Shown here piece after piece: positions 1 through 9,407 of a DNA stretch of 64,000 bases. The translations under genes were made by a program, and so were the position numbers. Source of the DNA: Planctomycetota bacterium (lineage in GTDB: Bacteria > Planctomycetota > Planctomycetia > Pirellulales > UBA1268); the NCBI GenBank assembly GCA_003669585.1, contig QWOQ01000005.1:1-64000 (forward strand), read 5' to 3'. How positions within the stretch are numbered: position 1 is the first letter of the stretch; the number at the start of each line of letters is the position of its first letter. A model generated the notes under the pieces. That model was not told where the DNA came from. It worked only from the letters and a program-made list of their open reading frames with translations, and ran no database searches.

Positions 1-3000
1 AGGCCATACTTCTGCCCGATCTCGCCAAAGAGCTGAGCCTTGCGGATGCTGTCGATCCCCAGATCTGCCTCCAGATCGGCGTCCATTTCTACGATCTCGC
101 GAGGATAACCCGTTTGCTCGACGACAAAGTCGATCAAAAACGTTTCTAACTCAAGCGCCGGCACCCCGCCTGCAACTGCATTGTTTTGAGCCGGGTGGTT
201 GATCGGCTCATGTGACGTTGCGGCGGGTTGCGGTCCTGCTCTACGAGTCAACCAGTCGGCCTTGCCGCCCGATTGAGCAAAAATGTCGCAGAGATTCTCC
301 AACGACCGAGCCGACACAACAGCGGCCCGATCGGCGTCCTGAAGATCAAACATATCCGCCGCCGTCAAGAAAAATGTTTCTGTATCGGGCGTGGCTCGAT
401 CGGCCGAGAGTGGCAACTCCAGACCGAATTCTTCTAGCAGATGTGCCACCACATCTTCGAGGTATTCTGGCACGCTTTTGGCCGGACGGCCTGCGGGGCT
501 CTGGTCTTGCGTGGAATGTTGGGAGCCATTGCCAGTGGATTCTTTTGTAAGCGTGCGATATTCATCGCTGGAACCGTAGCTCTTTTCATCCACTCCACGC
601 TGGCTTTCGATGCCATGAGGGACTCCGGCTGCCACGTGTTGCCGCGGCTTCGCCGTGCGCGTGCTGGCTGCTTGAGATCGGTTGCGGGCCCGGCGGCGTG
701 ACGTGGCATCGTATGCAATCACCATGCCTGTGCCACCGCCTGTCCCCGCTGCGCTTCCAGCACGATTGGCATTCTCAGTGGCTGCGACTGGAGACGACAG
801 ATGAGTTCTCAGGGCCCCAGCGGCTGCAAGCTGGCCGCGAACTTTTTCGAGGTGTTCGGTGGCCGCACGGCTGCGTTGATCAAACTGAATAATAGTCACG
901 TTCTTTTTGCCTTCCAAAATCCGACGCGTCAGCCCCGACAGCACGCCGGACGGACCGACTTCCACAAACGTGCGCACGCCAGATTCATAGAGCCGCTCCA
1001 CCACGCTTACCCATCGCACCGTATCGGTCATCTGGCGAATCAGGCTCTCTCGAATGTCGCCCGAACTCTCAAGCCGTTGCGCGGTGGTGCTGCTAAACGT
1101 CGCAATCCTGGGCTGGTGAATCGCCAAAGTCGCAATGGTTTGCGAGAGTTCTTCGCCCGCTGACTTCAACAGCGGTGTATGAAACGGACTCGGTACTGCA
1201 AGCCGCTTCGACTTCACGTTCCGCGTTTCAAGCAACAACTCAACGGCGTCGACCGCTCGCGCTATGCCACCGACAACCGACTGTTCCGGCGCGTTCTGGG
1301 CGCACACCCACACTTGACCGGCAAACGGCTCGATCGCTGAGGCTACCGCTTGACTGTCTGCAATGATTGAAAGCATCGCGCCGTTGCGAGGCCCAAACTG
1401 CTCCACGGCATCGGCCCGAGCGCGGGTGGCTTTGGCGCCATCTTGAATGCTCCAGGCGCCAGCGGCGGTCAGCGAAGGAAATTCGCCAAAGCTGTGGCTG
1501 GCGATTACGTCAGGCGCGAACCCCATTTTCTGAAGCACCCCCCACGCCAAAAGATCCGCGAGGTACATCGCCCACTGCGTGTCCCAGACGGTTGTGCCAA
1601 GCCCATTGACCGGCTGCCAGGCAATCTCGGCAAGCGTCTGCAGGCCGCTTGCCTGCGCCATCGCATCCAGATTCCGTAAGCACGTTTTGGCCTCGGGCGA
1701 ATCTTCGACTAATCCCCGAAACATATCGGTGTACTGTGAGCCCTGTCCGGGAAAAATGGCCGCCACCAGCGGCCTGCTGGACTGGCTTGCAACCGGTGCT
1801 ACCAGTGGTGCTATCGCCGTTGGCATCGGCGCCGCATTATCCAGAATCATGTGGCCCACAAGCTCACCGTGCATGACCGTGACGGCTCCAGCTCGGTAGC
1901 CAGCGGCATCCATCGCAGGCACTGCGTAGGCTCGCGCCGAAACCCGCAAGCCTGAAGAAACGCTCGCGTCCTCCTTCAAACCCAAAGTGCCCGGCGAAAT
2001 TCCCTCTTCCAAACTCCTCACAATCTTCACGATTGCCGCAGCGCCCGCTGCAGCACCCACGTGTCCGATCACACATTCCAGCGATCCGATGGCAGCAGAT
2101 TCAACTGGCAATGAGCCACCATACTGGCTCGCCAAGGCATTCAGTGCGATAGCATCCCCTGCGAGTTTGCCACAGCCGCACACTTCGAGCAGCTTGATAG
2201 ACGAAGGCTTGAGTCCCGCATGGTCCGTCGCCTCGCGTATCACTCGGCTAGCAGCCTGCGCAAGGGTGCGGCCTGAACCCAAGGCCACTCCCCGAATCAC
2301 ACCCCGAATTCTGTTTCCGGCAGCTCGGGCTTCCGGCAGACGCTTGAGCACCAGCACCACAGCTCCCTCGCCCGGTACTCGTCCTGCTTGACGCGTATTC
2401 AACATGGATTGGGGTGTCGTGGCCAGATCGCCGGCGATCGAAAAACCCTCAAAGGCATCCAAATCGAGATGCCGCTGGCCTGCAGCACACACCACCGCAT
2501 CGCACTCCCCTTGACGCAGAATATCTACCGCAACGGAGATTGCCGACAGGCTTGAACAGTCACCCGCATCCAAGGCTAGGGCACCTCCCATCAAATCAAA
2601 CGACTTGGTAAGACGACTGGCCAGTGTGCTCGAAGTAAAACTGCCGGTTTCATCGACCAACGCAGGAAATTCCGCGAGCACCTTCTTCTCGTAGTCTTGG
2701 ATCATTCTGTCGATGCTGCTTGTGGGAATATGACGGCGTTCGAACGCAGCCCGTAGATGCTGAACTGTTTCCGGAAGACGCAGTCCCATCTGCAAGTCGT
2801 TTGAAAACTCACCTCCAAACATCGTGCCCACAACGACACCGGTGCGAGTGCGATTCAAATCAATCTTTCCATCGCTGCCACAGGCTTCGGCAATGGCTGC
2901 ATCAGCGGCATCGAGAAGCATGAACTGAAGTGGGTTGGCTGCCGCAATCTGCTTGGGAGGAACCTTGTGTCGGCGCCAGTCGTACGCAAAACCCTGTACA

Positions 3001-4646
3001 AAGCCGCCGATTCCTCCGACGGTATGCCAGGCCCGAGGCGAGGAACTATCCAGTGCACGACTGAGATTCCAGCGGTCGGCTGGCACTGGTCCTATCGCCG
3101 ATTCGCCTCGGTCGAGGAGGTCGTAGAAATCTTGAAGCGTGAGGCCACCGGGCAGCACCGCTCCCATTCCTACAATGGCGATGGCGTTGGCATCTGGGTC
3201 TTGTGAGCCGGGCATCGCTGGCTTTGAACTATCGCGATGCTCCTGGTGCGGGGCGTACTCTGCCAACGACACGTGAACATTGAGGCCACCAATCCCAAAC
3301 GCATTGACTGCAGCGGTACGAGGGCCAATGGCCGGCGAGGGCCATGCCATCGCCTCACGCGGCACGAAGAATGGGCCGTGCTTCCAGTCAAATTCTGGGT
3401 TCAACTCATCGCAGGTTGACCCGGGCGGGATGATGCCATGCTCCATGGCCAGCACCACTTTGACGAGACTGGCCATGCCGGCGGTTTCGAGCGTGTGCCC
3501 GATATGAGCTTTCACGCTCCCGATTGGGATTTGCTTTCCGGGCGGCAAGTGCTCACCTATCAGCGACGACAATGCGGCGAGTTCGGTCGCGTCGCCAACC
3601 TGCGTGCTGGTGGCATGAGCCTCTATGTAGTCGAGTCGGCTGATATCGTCTGGATTGGCGTATGCCCGCTCGACTGCCAGCGTCTGCCCTTCTTGTCGCG
3701 GCGCCCACAGGCTTTTGCCTTTGCCGTCGCTGGCCACACCAATGCCTTGGATGACGGCCCGAATGCGGTCGCCGTCGGCAATCGCTCGCGAGAGCGTCTT
3801 CATGACAAGCGCCACGTAGCCTTCGGCCGTCACGAGCCCATCGGCAGATTTGCCAAAAGGACAAGAACCCGCGTTACTTACCGACTGGGCCGCAGAAAAG
3901 AGGACCAGGCTATCAGATTTGCAGTACGAAGCTCCGCCCACAATCGCCTGATCGATGCCACCTTGCAGCAGTGCCCGGGCGCCAATGGCCATCGCCTGCA
4001 GCGACGACGCGCACGCCGCATCAACGACGAGGTATGGCCCATCGAGCCGCAGAGCTTCCTGTACAATCTTGGCGACGGCTAGCGACCCAAGATCGTACGC
4101 TTTGCCCGGCGTGCGTCCGGGATACTGGCTGCGAATAGCGGCAGTCACTTCGGCGGCTACGCATTCGGCATCGCTTCCAAGCAGCGTGTGAGCGGTCTCC
4201 ATATCGCACAAGAGATGCGCTGCCTGATCGATACCAGTAGAGTAGACAACGTCACCGATCTTCGTGCTTCCACCGGTATGGCCGACATACACTCCGGTTC
4301 GACGATTAGCAGGCATGGCAAATGGATCCATTCCTGCATCCCGACATGCCAGTGACGCCACCTCCAGAAAAATCTGGTGTGCGATGTCGTACTTCTCGAA
4401 CATTTCCGGCGTGATCGGACAGAGTGCCCGATCCACGGGACGATCCGAAATAATCCCGCCCAACTCCGAATACGACTTTCCGATCTTGCTCTTTTCGCGA
4501 TCATAGTAGAGTTCGCGGGAGAGGCGCGCTTCCGGGAGCGGCCCCCAAGCGGTCTGCCCCTGGAGGACCAAATCCCAGAATGCTTCGAGCCCGTCACCAC
4601 CCGGCAACCTGCATGCCATACCAACAATTGCGAGCGATTCCTGCAA
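1..4646 (-). CDS. Type I polyketide synthase, KS-KS0-AT-ACP (C-terminus beyond the left edge)
   Basis: Iterative or modular polyketide/fatty-acid-type synthase; at least 1548 residues are present and the frame is open to base 1. Domains in order: ketosynthase 1 (about residues 3-430) with an intact triad, Cys212 in DAACASSL, His in EAHATST and His in KAHIGH. A second ketosynthase-like domain follows (about 484-900); here the Cys position is Asp696 (DAGDCSSL) and the first His is Cys (EVCGCG), so it resembles a chain-length-factor or decarboxylating domain. Acyltransferase is at about 955-1250 (FPGQGSQY, Ser1052 in SHSFGE, PFH motif). A low-complexity linker leads to an acyl carrier protein with LEADLGIDSI (phosphopantetheine Ser1533). 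That ACP motif is typical of PUFA-synthase, enediyne and heterocyst-glycolipid type synthases. The start is TTG with AAAGGG seven bases upstream; an in-frame stop lies upstream and no ATG precedes the KS domain. The product is unknown. Confidence 0.93.
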   Translation of the reverse strand, partial: MQESLAIVGMACRLPGGDGLEAFWDLVLQGQTAWGPLPEARLSRELYYDREKSKIGKSYSELGGIISDRPVDRALCPITPEMFEKYDIAHQIFLEVASLACRDAGMDPFAMPANRRTGVYVGHTGGSTKIGDVVYSTGIDQAAHLLCDMETAHTLLGSDAECVAAEVTAAIRSQYPGRTPGKAYDLGSLAVAKIVQEALRLDGPYLVVDAACASSLQAMAIGARALLQGGIDQAIVGGASYCKSDSLVLFSAAQSVSNAGSCPFGKSADGLVTAEGYVALVMKTLSRAIADGDRIRAVIQGIGVASDGKGKSLWAPRQEGQTLAVERAYANPDDISRLDYIEAHATSTQVGDATELAALSSLIGEHLPPGKQIPIGSVKAHIGHTLETAGMASLVKVVLAMEHGIIPPGSTCDELNPEFDWKHGPFFVPREAMAWPSPAIGPRTAAVNAFGIGGLNVHVSLAEYAPHQEHRDSSKPAMPGSQDPDANAIAIVGMGAVLPGGLTLQDFYDLLDRGESAIGPVPADRWNLSRALDSSSPRAWHTVGGIGGFVQGFAYDWRRHKVPPKQIAAANPLQFMLLDAADAAIAEACGSDGKIDLNRTRTGVVVGTMFGGEFSNDLQMGLRLPETVQHLRAAFERRHIPTSSIDRMIQDYEKKVLAEFPALVDETGSFTSSTLASRLTKSFDLMGGALALDAGDCSSLSAISVAVDILRQGECDAVVCAAGQRHLDLDAFEGFSIAGDLATTPQSMLNTRQAGRVPGEGAVVLVLKRLPEARAAGNRIRGVIRGVALGSGRTLAQAASRVIREATDHAGLKPSSIKLLEVCGCGKLAGDAIALNALASQYGGSLPVESAAIGSLECVIGHVGAAAGAAAIVKIVRSLEEGISPGTLGLKEDASVSSGLRVSARAYAVPAMDAAGYRAGAVTVMHGELVGHMILDNAAPMPTAIAPLVAPVASQSSRPLVAAIFPGQGSQYTDMFRGLVEDSPEAKTCLRNLDAMAQASGLQTLAEIAWQPVNGLGTTVWDTQWAMYLADLLAWGVLQKMGFAPDVIASHSFGEFPSLTAAGAWSIQDGAKATRARADAVEQFGPRNGAMLSIIADSQAVASAIEPFAGQVWVCAQNAPEQSVVGGIARAVDAVELLLETRNVKSKRLAVPSPFHTPLLKSAGEELSQTIATLAIHQPRIATFSSTTAQRLESSGDIRESLIRQMTDTVRWVSVVERLYESGVRTFVEVGPSGVLSGLTRRILEGKKNVTIIQFDQRSRAATEHLEKVRGQLAAAGALRTHLSSPVAATENANRAGSAAGTGGGTGMVIAYDATSRRRARNRSQAASTRTAKPRQHVAAGVPHGIESQRGVDEKSYGSSDEYRTLTKESTGNGSQHSTQDQSPAGRPAKSVPEYLEDVVAHLLEEFGLELPLSADRATPDTETFFLTAADMFDLQDADRAAVVSARSLENLCDIFAQSGGKADWLTRRAGPQPAATSHEPINHPAQNNAVAGGVPALELETFLIDFVVEQTGYPREIVEMDADLEADLGIDSIRKAQLFGEIGQKYG

Positions 4647-4908
4647 AGCAATACCCTTTGAGAACGAACGACTTGTGTGAAATGTAAAACTCAACCGATT
4701 TCTAGATTCCGCAGTGAATCAGACACTCGCGTTGAACCATAGTTCACTGTCATGAGTCTGCTGTCAAGAAATCGGGCCAGCGTCACAAAAAATGTTCGCA
4801 GGGTTCTGGGATCAGAATTATACTTTCTTGACGCTTGGATTTGTGAAAAACACCCTCTCTTGGGCCGGTCAACCCGGCTCTGAAGTCGCTGATAAAAATA
4901 ATGTCCGC
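4647..4908. promoter_or_regulatory. Divergent intergenic region between polyketide synthase and acyltransferase
   Basis: The synthase reads left from here and the acyltransferase reads right, so both promoters should lie in this stretch. It is visibly AT-richer than the flanking genes. I see no clear operator palindrome. An in-frame extension of the acyltransferase starts at 4792, which would shorten the region, but that extension carries no conserved motif. Confidence 0.35.
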
Positions 4909-6303
4909 ATGCCGAAAATAACAATTATGACATTTATTAGGCTTCTCACCCCATTTGAGCACCTCATGTTGATGGACATGCGGCAGAACTACCCAATGTG
5001 CTTTTTTTTAGAAATGAGGCTGGCGGGTCCGCTTCACAGGCAGCAGTTTGCAGCCGCAGTTCTGTCGGCATCCGCCCGCCATCCGCAGACGCAGATGCGG
5101 GTGGGATATTGCCGTGGCCGGCCCGTCTGGCTGGCCCCCGATCAGACGCCAACGGTGGAGTGGGTGGATGAAGCGACAGCCGCTCCAGCCGTGCTGTGGC
5201 AACCCATCGATCTGCGCCGTGAAAGCGGCGTGCGGTTTATTGTCATCGCCGAACCTTCGCACCGTTGGCGAGTGGTTCTGCAGGTGCATCACTCCGTTTG
5301 TGACGGATTGGCCGCTGTCGAATATTTTGGCGACCTCTGGGCGTGCTATTCCGCTGCCACACCAGCGGCGTTTCGCTCTCCTGATCGGCTCGCTCGCCGG
5401 GCTCGAGCACCGACTGCCCCCCTTGCTACCGGGAGCCACCTCACCCACGAGTCGTTGGCATTTGCTCGTTTCTTTCCCGAGAAGCTGGCCCGGCCTGGCA
5501 CCACCACGGCAGCGGCTCACGCCTCGCTCTCTAATCCGCTACGCACGCCCTACGAGACTTTTGAATTCAGCAGTGTATTTAGTTTAGCGCTCAGAAATGC
5601 CGCTTCGCGTGCATCCGTTACGCTCAACGACGTTGTCATCGCCGCTGTGATGCAAGCCCTCTTGGCGTGGAATGCCGCTGCCGGCCACCCTTCAAAGCGA
5701 ATCCGCGTCAACATGCCGGTGAGCCTCAGGAGTCCAGGGACGCGCGGGCCGGCCTGCAATGACATGGGCTATGCCTTTCTCGACCGAACCAGCGATGACT
5801 GCACCTCCTTTTGTCGCCTCACGCTTTCGATTGCGACGGCCAGTCGCTGGATTCAAGCCAACCGAGCCGCCGAATGGTTTCTGGATACCCTTGCTGTTTT
5901 GAGTACGCGGCCTTGGCTCCTGTGGTTGATCACGCGGCTGCCGATCTGCCTGTCGACCGCAGTGGTAAGCAATCTGGGCAACGTAACCCCCCGCCTGCGC
6001 GCCCGTGCCCATCCACCCGGTCACGCAGATCCTTACGCCCAGCCGATTGCCGATGGAAAACAAGTGCCTGACCAATGGAATGTGGCAGCCGATTTGCAAG
6101 TCACAGGGATGTGGGCGGTGCCTCCTATCCGACCAGGCACGCGAGCGGCAGTTGGTGTAACGACCTACGGCGGCCGGTTGCACATAGCTGTTCTATGCGA
6201 CACAAAGTCCCTCGGACACAATTCGACCGCTGCACTGGCTCTGATGATTCAAGACGCACTGCAGCACGCTGCGGTTGGCTCTAGTGCTGTGACACAGCAC
6301 TAG
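4909..6303 (+). CDS. Condensation-superfamily acyltransferase (HHxxxD)
   Basis: Predicted CoA- or carrier-protein-dependent acyltransferase of the superfamily that includes NRPS condensation domains, PapA-type and alcohol acetyltransferases. The signature HHSVCDG is at residues 127-133 (catalytic second His, structural Asp), preceded by a hydrophobic strand. A later SNLGNV segment matches the SN(L/V)G turn common in alcohol-acetyltransferase-like members. There is no signal peptide, so it is probably cytoplasmic. It is transcribed away from the polyketide synthase and is the natural candidate for offloading or esterifying that product, which is inference from context. Start: an upstream in-frame ATG exists at 4792, but similarity to the family begins near RLLTPFEHL, so the ATG at 4909 (464 aa) is preferred; no strong Shine-Dalgarno distinguishes them. 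Confidence 0.8.
   Translation: MPKITIMTFIRLLTPFEHLMLMDMRQNYPMCFFLEMRLAGPLHRQQFAAAVLSASARHPQTQMRVGYCRGRPVWLAPDQTPTVEWVDEATAAPAVLWQPIDLRRESGVRFIVIAEPSHRWRVVLQVHHSVCDGLAAVEYFGDLWACYSAATPAAFRSPDRLARRARAPTAPLATGSHLTHESLAFARFFPEKLARPGTTTAAAHASLSNPLRTPYETFEFSSVFSLALRNAASRASVTLNDVVIAAVMQALLAWNAAAGHPSKRIRVNMPVSLRSPGTRGPACNDMGYAFLDRTSDDCTSFCRLTLSIATASRWIQANRAAEWFLDTLAVLSTRPWLLWLITRLPICLSTAVVSNLGNVTPRLRARAHPPGHADPYAQPIADGKQVPDQWNVAADLQVTGMWAVPPIRPGTRAAVGVTTYGGRLHIAVLCDTKSLGHNSTAALALMIQDALQHAAVGSSAVTQH
6281..6303. repeat. Perfect 23-bp palindrome across the acyltransferase stop codon
   Basis: The arm CTAGTGCTGTG is followed by one central A and then its exact reverse complement, ending on the TAG stop. 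In RNA this gives a stem of about 9-10 bp with a tiny loop. No T-run follows, so it is not a classical intrinsic terminator. It could slow 3' exonucleases or end transcription between this gene and the convergent ABC operon. Confidence 0.6.
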
Positions 6304-6535
6304 GCCGACAAGACCAATACGAAGCGCGGAGTCGACTGGCACCTCACCCTCGAAAACGAACGCACCAAACTCAAGACTTGACACTACACAAGAAATTTCA
6401 TCTGGGAAATTTCGGTCAATAGAAATCCAACCACCGTTGGAGCAGTGACTTGCCCGCATGAATGCGCTCTTTGGTTCAAGTACGGCCTCTGCGCGAATCA
6501 TTGCGGTGACAACAGAATCGGTCAGATCTGTCAGA

Positions 6536-7888
6536 TCAGCGAGTGCCACGAGACCCACTTCCGAGCCACTGTCCATGCCGAATTTTGTCGAGCAGCACTG
6601 CTCCGAGAATCACGCCTCCCAGAACAACTTTTTGCGTGTAGCTCTCGACGTTCGTGAGGTTCATTCCATTTTGAATAACGGCGATTGTGAACGCTCCGAT
6701 CAGTGTGCCGAACATTTTCCCTTCGCCGCCACTGAGACTGGTACCGCCAACAACGACGGCGGCGATAACATACAACTCGTACATGTTGCCGTACGTCGCC
6801 GAACCGCTTTTGAGCTGCGACGCCATAATGACTCCGCCGAGTCCCGCCAGCAGAGCACTTGCGATGTACGCGAACATCAACACGCGCCACACCGAAACGC
6901 CGGACAGACGAGCCGCCTCGCGATTGCCGCCGACGGCATACAAATGCCGCCCGAGCCGCATCCGTGACATCAGCACGTGCGCGGCGCCGTACAGAATCAG
7001 CATCAGCAACACGGCGATCGGTATCTTCCATAGCCCTTCGCCGCGTCCGAGCCACACGAACGAATCGGGAAGCTGATAAATCGATTGACCTGTTGCGAGG
7101 ATGAAAGCCAAGCCGCTGCCAACCAGCATCATTGCCAGCGTGACAATGAAAGGTGGGATGCCGAAGACTGTGATCATCCCACCGGAAAACGCTCCAATCA
7201 GACCGCAAATCAAGACTGCTGCGATGCCAGCCAGCGTCATGCCGAATACAGAGGCTTGCTCCGCTCCCGCGTAATCGCGGATGAGCCGCGCGGTCAACAC
7301 CGCCGACAATGCGATCAAGCTACCGACTGAAAGATCGATCCCGCCGGTGATGATCACCATCGTCATCCCGATTGCGATGATCGCGATCACGGCAATCTGA
7401 TTGGCGATGTTGACGAGGTTCTCTGACTTCAAAAAGTTCGGCCATTTCTCGGTCTTGGGCTGCACCAACTGCGGATCGCCAAGCATCGGGAAGTCGGCCT
7501 TTAAATCTACGAAGATCAGCCACGCCGCTGCCGCTCGCGTGCAGGCGATCGCGTCCAGTGACTCACCAGAGGCCACGATTTGTTGAAGCGCCGCACGAGC
7601 ATCCTTCGGCTCCCCTTTCACGACAGCCAACACGTTCGCGCCGCTGCCCGACAGGGCCGCTTCGAGCTTGCTCGCAAACAACACTTCGTCCGCTTGATCG
7701 CGAGCCACAATCAACACGCGCGGAGCATTACCAAACTGTGAACCGAACATCTTTGCGACTTGCCGAGCCGCCGCTTCGCCGGTTGTTGATTGCTCGCTGT
7801 AGGTCGCGACGCTGAAGAACGCGCACAGCAGCGCCAGCACGAAGATCATGCCGTAGTCGGTCAGCAATCGGGACAACATAGATTTCAT
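6536..7888 (-). CDS. CUT2-family sugar ABC transporter permease with N-terminal extracytoplasmic insertion
   Basis: Inner-membrane permease of the ribose/xylose/autoinducer-2 (RbsC-like) class, 450 aa against the usual 320-350. The first membrane helix (about residues 13-30) is followed by about 120 residues of soluble sequence (about 31-155) before the canonical helices start at LVNIANQIAVIAIIAIG. The family motif GGIDLSVGSLIALSAV is intact. The insertion has an alternating alpha/beta look (RVLIVARDQADEV, ANVLAVVKGEP) that resembles half of a periplasmic-binding-protein fold. It is the last gene of the operon, 13 bases after the ATPase stop. The substrate is not determinable; the neighbouring shikimate-dehydrogenase-like gene hints at a cyclic polyol. 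Confidence 0.9.
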   Translation of the reverse strand: MKSMLSRLLTDYGMIFVLALLCAFFSVATYSEQSTTGEAAARQVAKMFGSQFGNAPRVLIVARDQADEVLFASKLEAALSGSGANVLAVVKGEPKDARAALQQIVASGESLDAIACTRAAAAWLIFVDLKADFPMLGDPQLVQPKTEKWPNFLKSENLVNIANQIAVIAIIAIGMTMVIITGGIDLSVGSLIALSAVLTARLIRDYAGAEQASVFGMTLAGIAAVLICGLIGAFSGGMITVFGIPPFIVTLAMMLVGSGLAFILATGQSIYQLPDSFVWLGRGEGLWKIPIAVLLMLILYGAAHVLMSRMRLGRHLYAVGGNREAARLSGVSVWRVLMFAYIASALLAGLGGVIMASQLKSGSATYGNMYELYVIAAVVVGGTSLSGGEGKMFGTLIGAFTIAVIQNGMNLTNVESYTQKVVLGGVILGAVLLDKIRHGQWLGSGSRGTR

Positions 7889-7901
7889 CGGAATCCTGAG
7901 T

Positions 7902-9407
7902 TTACGCGATGGCGAGCTTCATAATCTGTTCCTGCGTTGCACTGCGAGGGTCCGCGATCTCGCCGGTCACGCGGCCTTCGTGCAGAATCAGAATTCGGTC
8001 CGCCATTCCCAGCACCTCAGGCAGTTCGGAGCTGATCATGAGGATCGCCTTCCCTTGCGCGGCCAATTCATTCATCAGCAGGTAAATCTCGTACTTCGCT
8101 CCCACGTCGATGCCGCGTGTCGGCTCGTCGAAGATCAGCACGTTGCAATTGCGAGCCAGCCATTTCGACAGCACGACTTTTTGTTGATTCCCTCCCGACA
8201 GAGTATCCGCTCGCTGCTCGCTGCTGGAGGCTTTGATCCGCAGAGCCGCGGCATACCGTGCGAATTCGTCTCGTTCGCGGCGAAGCATTACAAAACCTCC
8301 GCGAGTCAGCCAACTCAAATTCGGCAGTCCAAAGTTTTCACGCACCGAATGACCGAGCACGAGTCCTTGCAGTTTGCGATCCTCGGTGAGCAACCCGATG
8401 CCGGCGGCAATCGCGTCGCGTGGCGACCGAATCGCCAACAAGCGACCGTCGAGCCGGATCTCGCCCGCTTCGCGCAGGTCGGCTCCGAAAATTAACCGCA
8501 CGGTTTCCGTGCGACCGGCTCCGACCAATCCGGTCAGAGCCAAAATCTCACCGCGGCGCACCGAGAGCGACACGTCGCGCACGGCGCGACCACGCCGCAG
8601 GCCGGTGACTTCCAATCGCGGTGGACCAATTGTTGTCGAACGTTTCGGGAACTCATCGCTTAATACGCGCCCGACCATCAGCTCGATCAACTCTTGGCGA
8701 GTGACTTGTGCAATTGGCCGCTCACCGACGTTCAGGCCGTCGCGCAGCACGGTCACTCGATCGGCGATCGCGAAGATTTCATCCAGCCGATGGCTGATGT
8801 AGACGATGCCGATCCCTTGCCGCTTCAGCTCCTCGATGATCGCAAACAACCGGCCGACCTCGTGAGATGTCAGCGCGGCGCTCGGTTCATCCATGACGAT
8901 GATGCGCGCTTGAAAGGCGAGCGCCTTGGCAATCTCGACGAGCTGTTGCTGCGCCGTCGTCAGCCGCCGGCACGGAACGTCTAGATCGACTTCGACTCCC
9001 AGACGTTTAAACAGCTCGGCCGCCTGCCGCCGTTCCTGGGACTGCGCAATAAAACCCACGCGGGTCGGCTCTTGTCCCAGAAAAATGTTCTCGCACGCCA
9101 TCAGGCCGGGAACGAGATTGAACTCTTGATAGATGACGGCCACTCCGGAACGGAGCGAACCCTGCGGCGAAGCAAAATGCTGAACGACTCCGTCGATCTC
9201 AATCGACCCCGCATCGGCTCGGAACGCTCCGCCGAGCACTTTCATCAGCGTGCTCTTGCCGGCTCCGTTTTCGCCGAGAAGCGCCAGCACTTCGCCAGCT
9301 TTCAGCGAAAAGTTCACCCCGCGAAGCGCTTGCGATCCGGGAAACGATTTCACGATGCCGCGCATTTCCAACAGCGACGTTGAGGACGACGGCGCGGAAG
9401 TGGTCAT
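7902..9407 (-). CDS. CUT2-family sugar ABC transporter ATP-binding protein (two nucleotide-binding domains)
   Basis: Duplicated ATPase of the RbsA/MglA/XylG type, 501 aa, powering the adjacent permease on the cytoplasmic side. The first domain has Walker A GENGAGKST and Walker B IIVMDEPSAAL; the second has the degenerate Walker A GLVGAGRTE, the signature LSGGNQQKV and LIFDEPTRGID, the family's usual asymmetry. The start is fixed by a four-base ATGA overlap with the stop of the upstream shikimate-dehydrogenase-like gene, so an in-frame extension up to 9470 is rejected. The overlap implies translational coupling. Confidence 0.95.
   Translation of the reverse strand: MTTSAPSSSTSLLEMRGIVKSFPGSQALRGVNFSLKAGEVLALLGENGAGKSTLMKVLGGAFRADAGSIEIDGVVQHFASPQGSLRSGVAVIYQEFNLVPGLMACENIFLGQEPTRVGFIAQSQERRQAAELFKRLGVEVDLDVPCRRLTTAQQQLVEIAKALAFQARIIVMDEPSAALTSHEVGRLFAIIEELKRQGIGIVYISHRLDEIFAIADRVTVLRDGLNVGERPIAQVTRQELIELMVGRVLSDEFPKRSTTIGPPRLEVTGLRRGRAVRDVSLSVRRGEILALTGLVGAGRTETVRLIFGADLREAGEIRLDGRLLAIRSPRDAIAAGIGLLTEDRKLQGLVLGHSVRENFGLPNLSWLTRGGFVMLRRERDEFARYAAALRIKASSSEQRADTLSGGNQQKVVLSKWLARNCNVLIFDEPTRGIDVGAKYEIYLLMNELAAQGKAILMISSELPEVLGMADRILILHEGRVTGEIADPRSATQEQIMKLAIA

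Noticed and set aside
434..4209. Many small open frames inside the polyketide synthase region, including a 214-residue plus-strand frame at 3438-4082
   Set aside because: They lie opposite or out of frame to the continuous synthase frame, which carries KS, AT and ACP motifs, and show no family features of their own.
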